A DNA stretch of 35,916 bases from positions 1-35,916 of the forward strand of contig JAFUPT010000158.1 of assembly GCA_017481065.1 (NCBI GenBank). Direction: 5' to 3'. The notes below the pieces were generated by a model. It made no database searches, was not told where the DNA came from, and saw nothing but the letters and a program-made list of their open reading frames with translations. This DNA comes from Clostridia bacterium. GTDB taxonomy: Bacteria; Bacillota_A; Clostridia; Christensenellales; Aristaeellaceae. Positions 7,667-15,814 of the stretch are shown one piece after another (within the stretch, counting starts at the first letter, position 1; each line of letters begins with the position of its first letter). Position numbers and translations under genes: made by a program.

Positions 7667-8821
7667 CTATGTTTCAATGCCCGCTTGGAGCATGGTAATG
7701 GTTCTGAGATGGGGTTGTTTTCCCTGTTCAATCAAATATTCGTTTGTGAGTTCCGCGCAGCGCCGGGTGGCGGCCCAGAGATCGCTTTCAGCCAGCTTCC
7801 GCGCTTCATCGAGGCCCGGGAAGCTCTTGCGGTTGGGCTCGATGAAATCCGCCGTGTAGATCAGCGCGTCCAGCGGGGACATCTGTGCGTCTCCGAGGGT
7901 ATGCTTGCGGATTGCGGAGAGGATTTCCGGATGACGGACGCCGAAAACCTTCTGCGCGTAGACCATGCCCGCCGGGGCATGGAGCACGCTCTCGGTATCC
8001 AGCTCGGTTTCATCCGCGTCCAGCACGCCCCGTTTTACCATTTTCCGCATTTCATCCAGCGGAAGGTACTTGGCGCAGTCGTGCAGCAGGCCGGCAAGCT
8101 CCGCTTTCGCGGGATTGACGCCGAAGCGGTCTGCGAGACGCTTTGCCGTTTCCGCCACGCCGAGGGTATGGATGTAGCGGCCGGGCTTGAGGGTGGATTT
8201 CAGGATTGCAAGGATTTCCGGCTTGGATTTGCCGCTCAGGTAGAGGCCATGGCTTTGGATGTAGTCCGCCACGGAAGCGGGCACAAATTCCGAAATATCC
8301 TCCCCCACCGCAGCGCGCCTGCGGATTTCTGTGGAAGAAATCTCCGGGCCGTTAAAGGGCAGGAGAAGGAACTTTGCGCCGTACCCGGCTTCGAACCTGC
8401 GCATACTGGCAGGGCTTGCATCGTCCGCGCCCCTGCCCACCACCGCGAAGGTGCAGAGCTTTGCAACTTCGCCGAAATTGCGCCAGGTATCCAGCACATC
8501 CAGCGTATCCGCGCCGATGAGGTATATCCACTCGGTATTGGGATTGCTGCGGTGTAGTTCCTTCAGGGTGTCCACGGTGTAAGTGGTTCCCTTTCGGAAG
8601 ATTTCGATGTTGCAGGCGAACATTCCCGGAACTTCGGCAGCGGCAAGCTGGGCCATGCGCAGGCGATCCGTTTTGAGCGTAGGATGCTGCTTGTGCGGGG
8701 GATCGCCGGCCGGCAGCAACATCACCCGGTCCAGTTTCAGCGCCTGCATCGCCGCATGCGCGATCTGCAGGTGTCCGCTGTGCACGGGATCGAGCGTTCC
8801 GCCCATGATACCGATTCGCAT
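7667..8821 (-). CDS. nadD: Fused nicotinate-nucleotide adenylyltransferase (NadD) and HD-domain YqeK
   Basis: This bifunctional protein of 384 residues carries two neighbours of the Firmicute nadD-yqeK-rsfS cluster in one chain. Residues 1 to about 195 are NadD, which forms deamido-NAD from nicotinate mononucleotide and ATP: GIMGGTLDPVHSGHL and SSTEIR. From about 205 the YqeK HD domain follows: HTLGVAETAKRLADRFG, AGLLHDCAKYLP and YTADFIEPNR. The YqeK family hydrolyses diadenosine tetraphosphate. The start at 8821 fits the conserved MRIGI opening; an ATG at 8830 in the same frame is also possible. Confidence 0.94.
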   Translation of the reverse strand: MRIGIMGGTLDPVHSGHLQIAHAAMQALKLDRVMLLPAGDPPHKQHPTLKTDRLRMAQLAAAEVPGMFACNIEIFRKGTTYTVDTLKELHRSNPNTEWIYLIGADTLDVLDTWRNFGEVAKLCTFAVVGRGADDASPASMRRFEAGYGAKFLLLPFNGPEISSTEIRRRAAVGEDISEFVPASVADYIQSHGLYLSGKSKPEILAILKSTLKPGRYIHTLGVAETAKRLADRFGVNPAKAELAGLLHDCAKYLPLDEMRKMVKRGVLDADETELDTESVLHAPAGMVYAQKVFGVRHPEILSAIRKHTLGDAQMSPLDALIYTADFIEPNRKSFPGLDEARKLAESDLWAATRRCAELTNEYLIEQGKQPHLRTITMLQAGIET

Positions 8822-8936
8822 GGCAACCATCCCTTTCCTTAACAATACAATAGATTTATGAACCGGAGATTTCGGGAAATGTATATTCTTTTCTAATTCG
8901 GCAAGACTATTCAAAAAACCTGCAAGGAGGCAGCCC

Positions 8937-9683
8937 ATGGGCAAAAAAATTGATGGATTTGTGCTGAGCGCGGCAGCAGCGGCAGCCCTTTATTTCTATT
9001 TCCAGAAGGCGTTTGGAAACCGCGTACTATCGGCAATTCTCGCGCTGCTGGGGCTCATTGTGCTGCGCAGGGCACTGCGGATGCTGGGCAGGCTTTTGGG
9101 AAATTTCGGATGGATGAAGAAGCGCAGGCTGCGGAGATATGCGAACGGCGCCGTGCTGAAAATGGCGGCGATGCCGGAGCAGGAGGCGCAGGAAGCCATC
9201 GAGAAACTGCTGCGCAAGTGCTATGAGGGAGAATATACCCTTGCACTGGTGCAATCCCATCCCAGTGTACGGCTCAGCGAAGGACAGGTATTTCGCATCT
9301 GGAAGGATCGGCAGGGCTCCGACAAACTGGTGATCTGCGCCACATGCCGGGCGGATGCAGCCTGCCGGACAATGGCGGCGACGCTCAAAGGGCCGAAGGT
9401 CGCCATTGTGGATGCGGAAGCCCTATGCCAGATGATTGCCGAACATCCGGAGGATTATCCGCTGGAGCAGCATGCAGCAGCCCATGCAAAGCTGCGGCTG
9501 AAGCACATCTCCTCCCTGCTCTTCAACCGCAGGAATGCGCCGCGGAACCTGCTGTTTGCAGGATCAATGGTGCTGATGTATGTGTTCAGCGGAAATATAT
9601 GGTATCTAGCAGCTGCAATGGCACTGCTGTTTTTGTCCCTTGCATCGCTGCACAGGAATACGCGCCCGGCAAAGCTGTTTTAG
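8937..9683 (+). CDS. Membrane protein of unknown function
   Basis: I do not recognise a named family. The 248-residue product has two hydrophobic helices near the N-terminus (about 8-48), a basic stretch (KKRRLRRY) and a soluble central region of about 130 residues. Two more helices lie near 200-240. The central segment DKLVICATCRADAACRTM...KVAIVDAEALCQMI has the beta-alpha pattern of Mrr-like nuclease-fold domains seen in some clostridial membrane proteins, but I cannot point to catalytic residues. AAGGAGG precedes the ATG. It is divergent from nadD-yqeK, with no clear operon partner. Confidence 0.75.
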   Translation: MGKKIDGFVLSAAAAAALYFYFQKAFGNRVLSAILALLGLIVLRRALRMLGRLLGNFGWMKKRRLRRYANGAVLKMAAMPEQEAQEAIEKLLRKCYEGEYTLALVQSHPSVRLSEGQVFRIWKDRQGSDKLVICATCRADAACRTMAATLKGPKVAIVDAEALCQMIAEHPEDYPLEQHAAAHAKLRLKHISSLLFNRRNAPRNLLFAGSMVLMYVFSGNIWYLAAAMALLFLSLASLHRNTRPAKLF

Positions 9684-9689
9684 AGCACG

Positions 9690-9718
9690 AAAAGGAGCGC
9701 ACCGCATGGGTGCGCCCC
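9690..9718 (-). terminator. Terminator of the PfkB kinase gene
   Basis: On the minus strand GGGGCGCACC and GGTGCGCTCC form a ten-pair stem with one G-U around loop CATGC, followed by TTTT, 11 nt past the kinase stop. No T-run exists on the plus strand, so it does not obviously end the 8937-9683 gene. Confidence 0.78.
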
Positions 9719-9729
9719 GGAAATACATA

Positions 9730-10731
9730 TCAGCGCAGGGAATTGTACAGCTTGAGCACTTCTTCTTCGCTGCGCATGCCATCAGTGGCGCTGGCCTCGC
9801 TCAGGGAACACGCAGCGGAACCGATGCCCAGCACGATGGCATCCTCCAGCTTGTAGCCCTTCTCCGCACCGCAGAGCACGCCCGCGCAGAAGGCGTCGCC
9901 CGCGCCGACACTGCCCTTGATATAGCCTTCGGGCAGTCGGAGGCTATCCTTCTCAATATAGTTGTTGTTTTCATCCAGGCCATAGCCGCCTTCGGGAGTA
10001 TGGATCACAGCCCAGGTGGTGACGCCCAGCTCCTTCATGCGCTTAAGTGCCAGCGGAATATTTTCCTTGATCAGCTTATCGTTTGCATCGCGCAGCTCGA
10101 TACCGGTGGTCTGTCCGGCTTCGATTTCGTTGATGATGCAGTAATCGGCATACTTGAGCGCCGGGGGAACCAGCTTGCGGAAGCGGTCGCTGGCTTCGCT
10201 GACAACATCGATGGAGGTCTTGATGCCGTGCTCCTTGGCGGAGTGGAGCAGGCGCGCCATCTTGCTGCCGTATTCATCATCGGGCTGGTCCAGCGCGTTC
10301 AGCAGCAGGATATAGCCCACATGCAGGATGTTGCAGTCCAGCTTATCCCAATCAATATCGCTCTCATCCCACTTGGCGTTTGCGCCGAGGTAGGTAAAGA
10401 AGGTACGCTCCTTGGAAATCTGGTCCGCCAGCACGAGGGTGAAGGCGGAGATGCCCTCGCGAACGACATTATCGCAGTTGATGTTTTTATGGCGGCCCAG
10501 CATTTCCATGATGAGATCGCCCTCGGCGTCCACGCCGTTCTTGCCCATGGCATAGAGCGGCATTTCGGGATCGAGCTTTGCAAGATCGATGATGGTATTG
10601 CAGACCGCGCCGCCGGTGGAGCGGGAGATGCCATCCTGAATGTGCACAAGCTGCCCCTGCTTCGGCCAGCCATTGGTGGGATAGAGAATATCAACAATCA
10701 TATTTCCTGCTACGCAGATGCCTTTGCCCAT
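9730..10731 (-). CDS. PfkB-family carbohydrate kinase
   Basis: This is a cytoplasmic ribokinase-type kinase of 333 residues that phosphorylates a sugar or nucleoside with ATP. The N-terminal glycine motif is STGGAVCNT and the C-terminal signature GSVGAGDAFCAGVL contains the catalytic Asp. INEIEAGQTTG is the usual NExE-type segment. The substrate cannot be assigned, because the gene stands alone between a gene on the other strand and its own promoter. GAGGTG precedes the ATG. Confidence 0.94.
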   Translation of the reverse strand: MGKGICVAGNMIVDILYPTNGWPKQGQLVHIQDGISRSTGGAVCNTIIDLAKLDPEMPLYAMGKNGVDAEGDLIMEMLGRHKNINCDNVVREGISAFTLVLADQISKERTFFTYLGANAKWDESDIDWDKLDCNILHVGYILLLNALDQPDDEYGSKMARLLHSAKEHGIKTSIDVVSEASDRFRKLVPPALKYADYCIINEIEAGQTTGIELRDANDKLIKENIPLALKRMKELGVTTWAVIHTPEGGYGLDENNNYIEKDSLRLPEGYIKGSVGAGDAFCAGVLCGAEKGYKLEDAIVLGIGSAACSLSEASATDGMRSEEEVLKLYNSLR

Positions 10732-10763
10732 AATTTCACCTCAGAAGTTTATTTCATGTGTAT

Positions 10764-10792
10764 ATTTTAACATACGCCGCAGCAAATTTCAA
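10764..10792 (-). promoter_or_regulatory. Sigma-A promoter of the PfkB kinase gene
   Basis: On the minus strand TTGAAA (complement of 10787-10792) and TAAAAT (complement of 10764-10769) are 17 bp apart, about 30 nt before the kinase start codon. Confidence 0.68.
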
Positions 10793-10820
10793 TATTTCTT
10801 TTCATTTAACTCGCGCGGGA

Positions 10821-10849
10821 TTGACGATACAGGGATGTTATGTTAAACT
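10821..10849 (+). promoter_or_regulatory. Probable promoter of the cobalamin-riboswitch operon
   Basis: TTGACG (10821-10826) is one base from consensus; after 17 bp TAAACT (10844-10849) matches TATAAT at four positions. It starts transcription just before the riboswitch aptamer. Confidence 0.6.
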
Positions 10850-10867
10850 TGATGCTGTGGTTCAGGG

Positions 10868-11103
10868 AAAATGGACCACGGTGAATTTCACAGGGGAAGT
10901 ACGGTGAGAAACCGTCGCAACCGCCATTACCGTGAGCGCAGAAGCGCAAGCCGGGCTGCCTGTATTTTCATCCAATAAAAGCCGCGGATACCGCGGTAGA
11001 GGCATACGTTTTTGGGCAGGAAAAGCGCAGCCTTTGGAGGCGGGTAAAACCCTCTTCCGGAGAACTGTGCGCTGCAAGCCGTTTCGGCGGTGCGGCGCTT
11101 TTT
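10868..11103 (+). promoter_or_regulatory. Cobalamin riboswitch, short class II-like form, with terminator
   Basis: The conserved core reads ACAGGGGAAGTACGGTGAG and continues AAACCGTCGCAACCGCC and ATTACCGTGAG, matching the B12-box pattern GGGAA..GGTG..A..CC..C..C..ACxGT. P3 is ACAGG (10890-10894) with CCTGT (10959-10963). P5 is ACGGT (10901-10905) with ACCGT (10911-10915). An outer helix AAAAT/ATTTT (10868/10964) closes it. The GCCACTG/GGTGGGAAGG arm of large adenosylcobalamin switches is missing, so it is the short type. The 427-nt leader also holds a CCGCGG-ATA-CCGCGG hairpin (10982-10996), a possible competing hairpin (GCGCAG 11025 with CTGTGC 11065) and a strong terminator. That terminator, at 11069-11103, is GCGCTGCA/TGCGGCGC plus GCCG/CGGC and five T. 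Ligand identity is inferred from family and downstream genes. Confidence 0.87.
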
Positions 11104-11158
11104 ATTTCCATTGATAGCCTGATTGCGCAGCCAGACACACAAAAGGAGGAATTTTCCC

Positions 11159-11836
11159 ATGAAAAAGTTTGCCTGTGTTGTTCTCGTTGCAATTCTGGTG
11201 CTCTGCGGCTTTGCGCTGGCGGAGACGGTTTATGTTACCATCAGCAACGGCAGCGGCGAGCTGGTGATGGCCTACGCAGCTGTCGAGGTTTCCGACGCAG
11301 ACGGCGACGGCGTGCTGACCATTGACGACGCGCTCTTCTGCGCGCACGATGCCGCTTACGAAGGCGGCGCTGCGGCAGGCTATGTTTCCGCCGAGACGGA
11401 ATACGGCAAGAGCATTTACAAGCTCTGGGGCGAGGAGAACGGCGGCAGCTACGGCTACTACCTGAATGACGCAAGCGCCATGAGCCTGCTGGATGCGGTG
11501 GCCGATGGCGATTTGGTGCACGCCTACGCCTACCAGGACCTTGAGGGCTGGAGCGATACCTACTGCTACTTCAGCGCGGCTGAATTTGATACTTCCAGCA
11601 CTGCAATGAAGCAGGTGCTGACCGCCCTTGTTTATGATGCGGACTGGAACCTGGTTCCCACTCCTGTTGAAGGCGCGATCATTACCATCAACGGCGCGGA
11701 TACGGACATCATCACCGCTGCGGACGGCAGCTTTGAATACAACATTTTTGATTCTGAACCCGGCGAGTATGTGATTTCCGCCCGTTCCGAAACCATGACC
11801 CTGGTGCCGCCGGTATGGGTGGTATCCGTTTCCTGA
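11159..11836 (+). CDS. Secreted calcium-loop/DUF4430-like protein of the B12 operon
   Basis: This 225-residue exported protein is the first gene behind the cobalamin riboswitch. A signal peptide covers about residues 1-21 (cleavage after ALA). An EF-hand/dockerin-like loop, DADGDGVLTIDDAL, is at 46-59. Then GKSIYKLWGEENGGSYGYYLND and AVADGDLVHAYAY follow. That pattern (GYYxN... then DGDxxxAY) parallels the DUF4430 domain of the next gene. The last 70 residues look like a small beta-sandwich (GAIITINGADTDIITAADGS). AAAGGAGGA lies eight bases before the ATG. A role in capturing corrinoid outside the cell is inference from context. Its stop is five bases before the next start, implying translational coupling. 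Confidence 0.82.
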   Translation: MKKFACVVLVAILVLCGFALAETVYVTISNGSGELVMAYAAVEVSDADGDGVLTIDDALFCAHDAAYEGGAAAGYVSAETEYGKSIYKLWGEENGGSYGYYLNDASAMSLLDAVADGDLVHAYAYQDLEGWSDTYCYFSAAEFDTSSTAMKQVLTALVYDADWNLVPTPVEGAIITINGADTDIITAADGSFEYNIFDSEPGEYVISARSETMTLVPPVWVVSVS

Positions 11837-11841
11837 TTCCG

Positions 11842-13338
11842 ATGCTGAAAAGAGTTTTTGCGTGGGTGTGTGCGCTGCTTCTGGCGCTCATGCCCATTTG
11901 TAGTGCAGAGGCAGATTGGCAGGCGGAAATTGACGGTATCCTCCATTTTGCGCAGGGCGAGAAAAGCACCGCCGAATGGGCGCTCTCCCTTGCCGGGAAT
12001 CCCGGCAGCGCGGCGGACAATTATATCCTAGCACTGAGCTTTATGGGCGCGGATTTTGACCGCGCAGCCTGCGCGAAGGCCTTGGCGGAGGCGTTGGAAT
12101 CCGGCGCGGAGACGAATCCCGTATCCCGGCAGCGAATGGCTCTGGCCCTCATTGCCTGCGGCGGTGCAGAACTGCTGCCGGAAGCCCTTGTGGATGAAAC
12201 CACTGGCAAGCTGGGCGTGATGAGCTATATCTTCGGCCTGCACCTGTTGAGCAGCGGCGCTCCATCTGAAAATTGGACGAAGGAAGCCGTGATCGAAAAG
12301 CTCGCCTCCCTCAAAAAGGAGGATGGTGGCTGGGCAGTTACCGGCAGCTACGGCGACGTGGATGCGACTTCCATGTGTATCCAGGCCCTCTCTGCCTGCA
12401 AGGGCGAAGACGGCGTGCAGGAGTTGATCGACGGCGGAATCGCCCTGCTGGCTGCTCGGCAGAAAGAGAACGCGGGCTTTTCCAGCCTCGGGGTGGAAAA
12501 TGCCGAGAGTGCGGCCCAGGCCGCGATGGCGCTGGTTTCTGCGGGGATCAATCCGCTGGAGGACGCGCGCTTCATCAGGGATGGCAGGACCATGCTCGAT
12601 GCGATGCTGGACTACCGGCTCGAAAACGGCGGATACAGCCACACAGCCGGCTCCGAAGCGAGCGATATGGCCTGCGTACAGGCGCTGCAGGCGCTTTTGA
12701 GCGTGCAGGCGATGAAACCGATCTATGATTTTTCCGAAGTGGAAGCGATCACGAATTCGCAGGGCTTCGGTTGGAAGATCTATGCATGGATCGGTATCGG
12801 CGCTATTGCCCTGCTGGGCATTATATTTGGATTGATCAAGAAGCGCGGCAGGCTCAAGCGGGTTCTGTTTATCCTGCTTGCGGCTGCAATTGCTGCGGCG
12901 GGCGTTGGCTTTGTCAACTTTGAATCCACGGATTCCTATTACAGCGCTTCCGAGGTAAAAAACGCCGCAGGCAGCGTGTACCTGAGCATACGCTGCGACA
13001 CTGTGGCCGGGCAGGCCCGGGACGGCAGCACCCCGGAGGACGGCGAAATCCTGCCGCGAACGGAAATTGCCTTCGCGGAGGGCGACAGCGTGTTTGATGT
13101 GCTGACCCGGGCGGTAAAGGAGCGCCGCCTTCACATGGAATATGCGGGAGCGAACGCTTCGCAAGCCTATGTAAAGGGCATCAATTACCTCTATGAGCTG
13201 GCCTACGGCGATCTTTCCGGCTGGATATATCTCGTAAATGGAGAGCGGGCGTCCGTGGGCTGCGGCACCTATGTCGTGCAGGACGGCGATGAAATTATCT
13301 GGGCTTACACCACTGAACTTGGAGAGGATTTAAAATGA
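11842..13338 (+). CDS. Membrane-tethered transcobalamin-like protein: toroid domain, TM hairpin, DUF4430 domain
   Basis: This 498-residue protein starts with a signal peptide (cleavage near residue 22). Residues about 25-300 are all-helical with repeats of the alpha/alpha-toroid type. GGW, AGF and GGY motifs at about 162, 211 and 263 are each followed by a helix such as DATSMCIQAL or SDMACVQALQAL. Two membrane helices follow (about 314-335 and 343-360) around a basic KKRGRLKR loop. Residues about 395-496 are a DUF4430 domain: EGDSVFDVLTRA, GWIYLVNGERASVGCGTY and VQDGDEIIWAY. Toroid plus DUF4430 is the architecture of intrinsic factor and transcobalamin. Both domains should lie outside the cell. 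An in-frame ATG at 11815 overlaps the previous gene; 11842 gives the cleaner signal peptide, but neither has a strong ribosome binding site. B12 binding is inferred. Confidence 0.85.
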   Translation: MLKRVFAWVCALLLALMPICSAEADWQAEIDGILHFAQGEKSTAEWALSLAGNPGSAADNYILALSFMGADFDRAACAKALAEALESGAETNPVSRQRMALALIACGGAELLPEALVDETTGKLGVMSYIFGLHLLSSGAPSENWTKEAVIEKLASLKKEDGGWAVTGSYGDVDATSMCIQALSACKGEDGVQELIDGGIALLAARQKENAGFSSLGVENAESAAQAAMALVSAGINPLEDARFIRDGRTMLDAMLDYRLENGGYSHTAGSEASDMACVQALQALLSVQAMKPIYDFSEVEAITNSQGFGWKIYAWIGIGAIALLGIIFGLIKKRGRLKRVLFILLAAAIAAAGVGFVNFESTDSYYSASEVKNAAGSVYLSIRCDTVAGQARDGSTPEDGEILPRTEIAFAEGDSVFDVLTRAVKERRLHMEYAGANASQAYVKGINYLYELAYGDLSGWIYLVNGERASVGCGTYVVQDGDEIIWAYTTELGEDLK

Positions 13339-14213
13339 ACGTACTGAGCGATGTCAATCCGATTGTCGCCTTTATCTGGCTGATGATGACGGCTGGCATC
13401 GCCATGTTCTGCTTAAATCCGGTGATTCTTGTGCTTTCGGTGCTGGGAGCGGCATTTTATTTCCTGCTGCGCAACCCGGATACCCGGCTGCGGGATCACC
13501 TGCCCTACCTCGGCATTTTCATCATCTCCGGCATTGCAAACCCGTTATTTTCCCACAATGGCGCAACGGTGCTCTTTGTGGTGAACCACAATCCCATCAC
13601 CCTTGAAGCCTTTTATTATGGACTCGTTCTGGGCGGGCTGATATTGGCGGCGCTCTACTGGTTTCGCTCCTTCCAGCAGATCATGACCAGCGATAAGCTG
13701 CTCTACATCTTTGGCTCGGCGCTGCCGAAACTGACGCTGATATTATCCATCGCCCTGCGCTACATTCCGCTGCTCAAACAGCAGACGAAGAAGATACGCG
13801 ATTCCCAGAAGGCACTGGGGCTCTTTAAGGATGAAAACCTGATCGACCGCATCCGGGGTGAAGTGCGCATCTTCTCCGTGCTGGTTTCCTGGGCGCTGGA
13901 GAACGGCATCATCACAGCAGACAGCATGGCGGGCCGCGGCTATGGCATCGGACGGCGCACGCGCTTTGCCCTGTTTCGCTTTCACCTGCGGGACGGCATG
14001 CTGTGCTTAGCCTGCCTGCTGCTGGGCGGCATTGTAATCTGGGGCATCGCAGGAGGAGCGCTGGCATGCAGCTTCTATCCATGGTTTGTTATGCCTGAAA
14101 ACACGCCTCTTGCCATGGCGGGCTACATTGCATACGGGGTGCTTGCCTTCTTCCCCGGCATTCTGGAAGTGGAGGAAAGAATTCGTTGGAAATCCTTAAA
14201 ATCGAAAATCTGA
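13335..14213 (+). CDS. ecfT: ECF transporter transmembrane component EcfT
   Basis: EcfT is the membrane scaffold that couples ATPases to the substrate-binding S component. The 292-residue product has several hydrophobic segments at both ends and a cytoplasmic coupling region. It carries the family signature MAGRGYGIGRRTRF near residues 197-210, whose Ala-Arg-Gly contacts the ATPases. The start ATG overlaps the preceding stop (ATGA), so translation is coupled. Confidence 0.94.
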   Translation: MNVLSDVNPIVAFIWLMMTAGIAMFCLNPVILVLSVLGAAFYFLLRNPDTRLRDHLPYLGIFIISGIANPLFSHNGATVLFVVNHNPITLEAFYYGLVLGGLILAALYWFRSFQQIMTSDKLLYIFGSALPKLTLILSIALRYIPLLKQQTKKIRDSQKALGLFKDENLIDRIRGEVRIFSVLVSWALENGIITADSMAGRGYGIGRRTRFALFRFHLRDGMLCLACLLLGGIVIWGIAGGALACSFYPWFVMPENTPLAMAGYIAYGVLAFFPGILEVEERIRWKSLKSKI

Positions 14214-15814
14214 GCTTCCGCTACCCGAATGCGGAGAAAGATGTAATTAAAAACGTCAGCTTCCAGGTGGAGGCCGGCGACTTTGCCGTGCTCATCGGCG
14301 CGACGGGCAGCGGTAAATCCACGCTGATGCGCCTGCTCAAACGGGAGCTGGCGCCGCTGGGCGATGTTTCCGGCAGCATAAAATATATGGGCAGGGATAT
14401 CGCGGACCTCAGCGATTTTGATTCCGCCTGCCGCATCGGCTATGTGATGCAGCGGCCGGAGCAGCAGCTGGTGACGGACAAGGTATGGCATGAGTTGGCC
14501 TTTGCGCTTGAAAACATGGCGCTGCCGCAGGATGTGATCCGTCGCAGGGTAGCCGAAATGGCGAGCTACTTTGGCATTTCAGATTGGTTTGAACGCAGCG
14601 TGAGCGAGCTTTCCGGCGGTCAGAAGCAGCTTCTGAACCTTGCCGCCGTGATGGTGATGCAGCCGGACATTCTGCTGCTGGACGAGCCCACAAGCCAGCT
14701 GGACCCCATCGCCGCAAGTGATTTCCTGAATACGGTAAAGAAGCTCAACCAGGATATGGGTCTTACCGTAATCCTGATCGAGCATCGCCTGGAGGAAGCG
14801 CTGCCGATGGCGGACCGGGTTCTCGTGCTGGAAAACGGCGGCCTGATCCTGGACGCACCGCCGGCCGAGGCATGCGAAAGGCTGCGCAGCCATCCCGTGC
14901 TGCTGGATGCGATGCCGGGAGCGGTGCGGTTGTTCCATGCGCTGGACGCACGGGGCAACTGCCCCATCACCGTGCGCGAGGGGCGGCGCTTCCTGCGCTT
15001 CGGCTATCAGAATAAGATAAAATCTTTGGAGCAGCGTGAACCAGCGCGTTCCGCTGATGCGGCGCTTGAATTTCGGAATGTATACTTCCGCTACGGCCGG
15101 GAATGCCCGGATGTACTGCGCGGGCTGGACCTCACGGTAAAGCAGGGCGAGGTTTTCTGCTTCCTCGGTGCGAACGGCAGCGGAAAATCCACGCTCCTCA
15201 AGCTGGCAGCCGGGCTGAACCGGGCGTACAGCGGTTCCATCCGGGTATTTGGACAGAAGATCGAGAAGTATAAGGGGCAGAGCCTGTACCAGAACTGCGT
15301 TTCCATGCTTCCGCAGGATGCACAGACGGTGTTTTTAAAGAGCACGGTGCGGGACGAGCTGAAAGAAGTGAAGGCCGACGCGGCTGCCCTCCCCTATTCC
15401 CTGGATCACCTGATGGAACGGCATCCCTACGACCTCTCCGGCGGCGAGCAGCAGCTTGTGGCGCTTGCGAAGGTGCTGGCCTCGAAGCCCCGGCTTTTGC
15501 TGCTGGACGAGCCCACCAAGGGAATCGACGCTCATAACCAGAAGGCGGTTCTTGAGATTTTAGGGAGACTGAAAGCCGACGGCGTGACGGTGCTGATCGT
15601 GACCCACGATGTGGAATTTGCCGCAAAGTGCGCCGACCGCTGCGCGCTGTTTTTCCGGGGAGAAATCGTATCCGAGGATATTCCCAACCGCTTCTTTGAT
15701 GAAAACAGCTTCTACACCACCTCCGCCAACCGCATTTGCCGCGGATGGTACAGCGGTGTGGCGACTGTGGAGGATGCGGCGGCGCTCTGCCGCAGAAACG
15801 GCGGCGAAGCATGA
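14186..15814 (+). CDS. Fused ECF transporter ATPase EcfA-EcfA'
   Basis: Two ABC ATPase domains lie in one chain of 542 residues. First half: Walker A GATGSGKST (38-46), signature LSGGQ (142-146), Walker B ILLLDEPTSQLDP. Second half: Walker A GANGSGKST (328-336), signature LSGGE (417-421), Walker B LLLLDEPTKGID. Each domain has its switch His (IEHR and VTHD). The start is TTG with GGAGG ten bases upstream and overlaps ecfT by 28 nt. Fusion of the two ATPases and co-transcription with a single S gene indicate a dedicated ECF transporter rather than a shared module. Confidence 0.95.
   Translation: MEILKIENLSFRYPNAEKDVIKNVSFQVEAGDFAVLIGATGSGKSTLMRLLKRELAPLGDVSGSIKYMGRDIADLSDFDSACRIGYVMQRPEQQLVTDKVWHELAFALENMALPQDVIRRRVAEMASYFGISDWFERSVSELSGGQKQLLNLAAVMVMQPDILLLDEPTSQLDPIAASDFLNTVKKLNQDMGLTVILIEHRLEEALPMADRVLVLENGGLILDAPPAEACERLRSHPVLLDAMPGAVRLFHALDARGNCPITVREGRRFLRFGYQNKIKSLEQREPARSADAALEFRNVYFRYGRECPDVLRGLDLTVKQGEVFCFLGANGSGKSTLLKLAAGLNRAYSGSIRVFGQKIEKYKGQSLYQNCVSMLPQDAQTVFLKSTVRDELKEVKADAAALPYSLDHLMERHPYDLSGGEQQLVALAKVLASKPRLLLLDEPTKGIDAHNQKAVLEILGRLKADGVTVLIVTHDVEFAAKCADRCALFFRGEIVSEDIPNRFFDENSFYTTSANRICRGWYSGVATVEDAAALCRRNGGEA

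Noticed and set aside
9690..9718. Hairpin as terminator of the plus-strand gene ending at 9683
   Set aside because: The plus-strand side of the hairpin is followed by GGAAATAC with no T-run; the T-run is only on the minus strand.
11815..11841. Upstream ATG for the transcobalamin-like protein
   Set aside because: It overlaps the previous gene and adds nine residues before an otherwise good signal peptide. I chose 11842, though neither start has a strong ribosome binding site and this is not settled.
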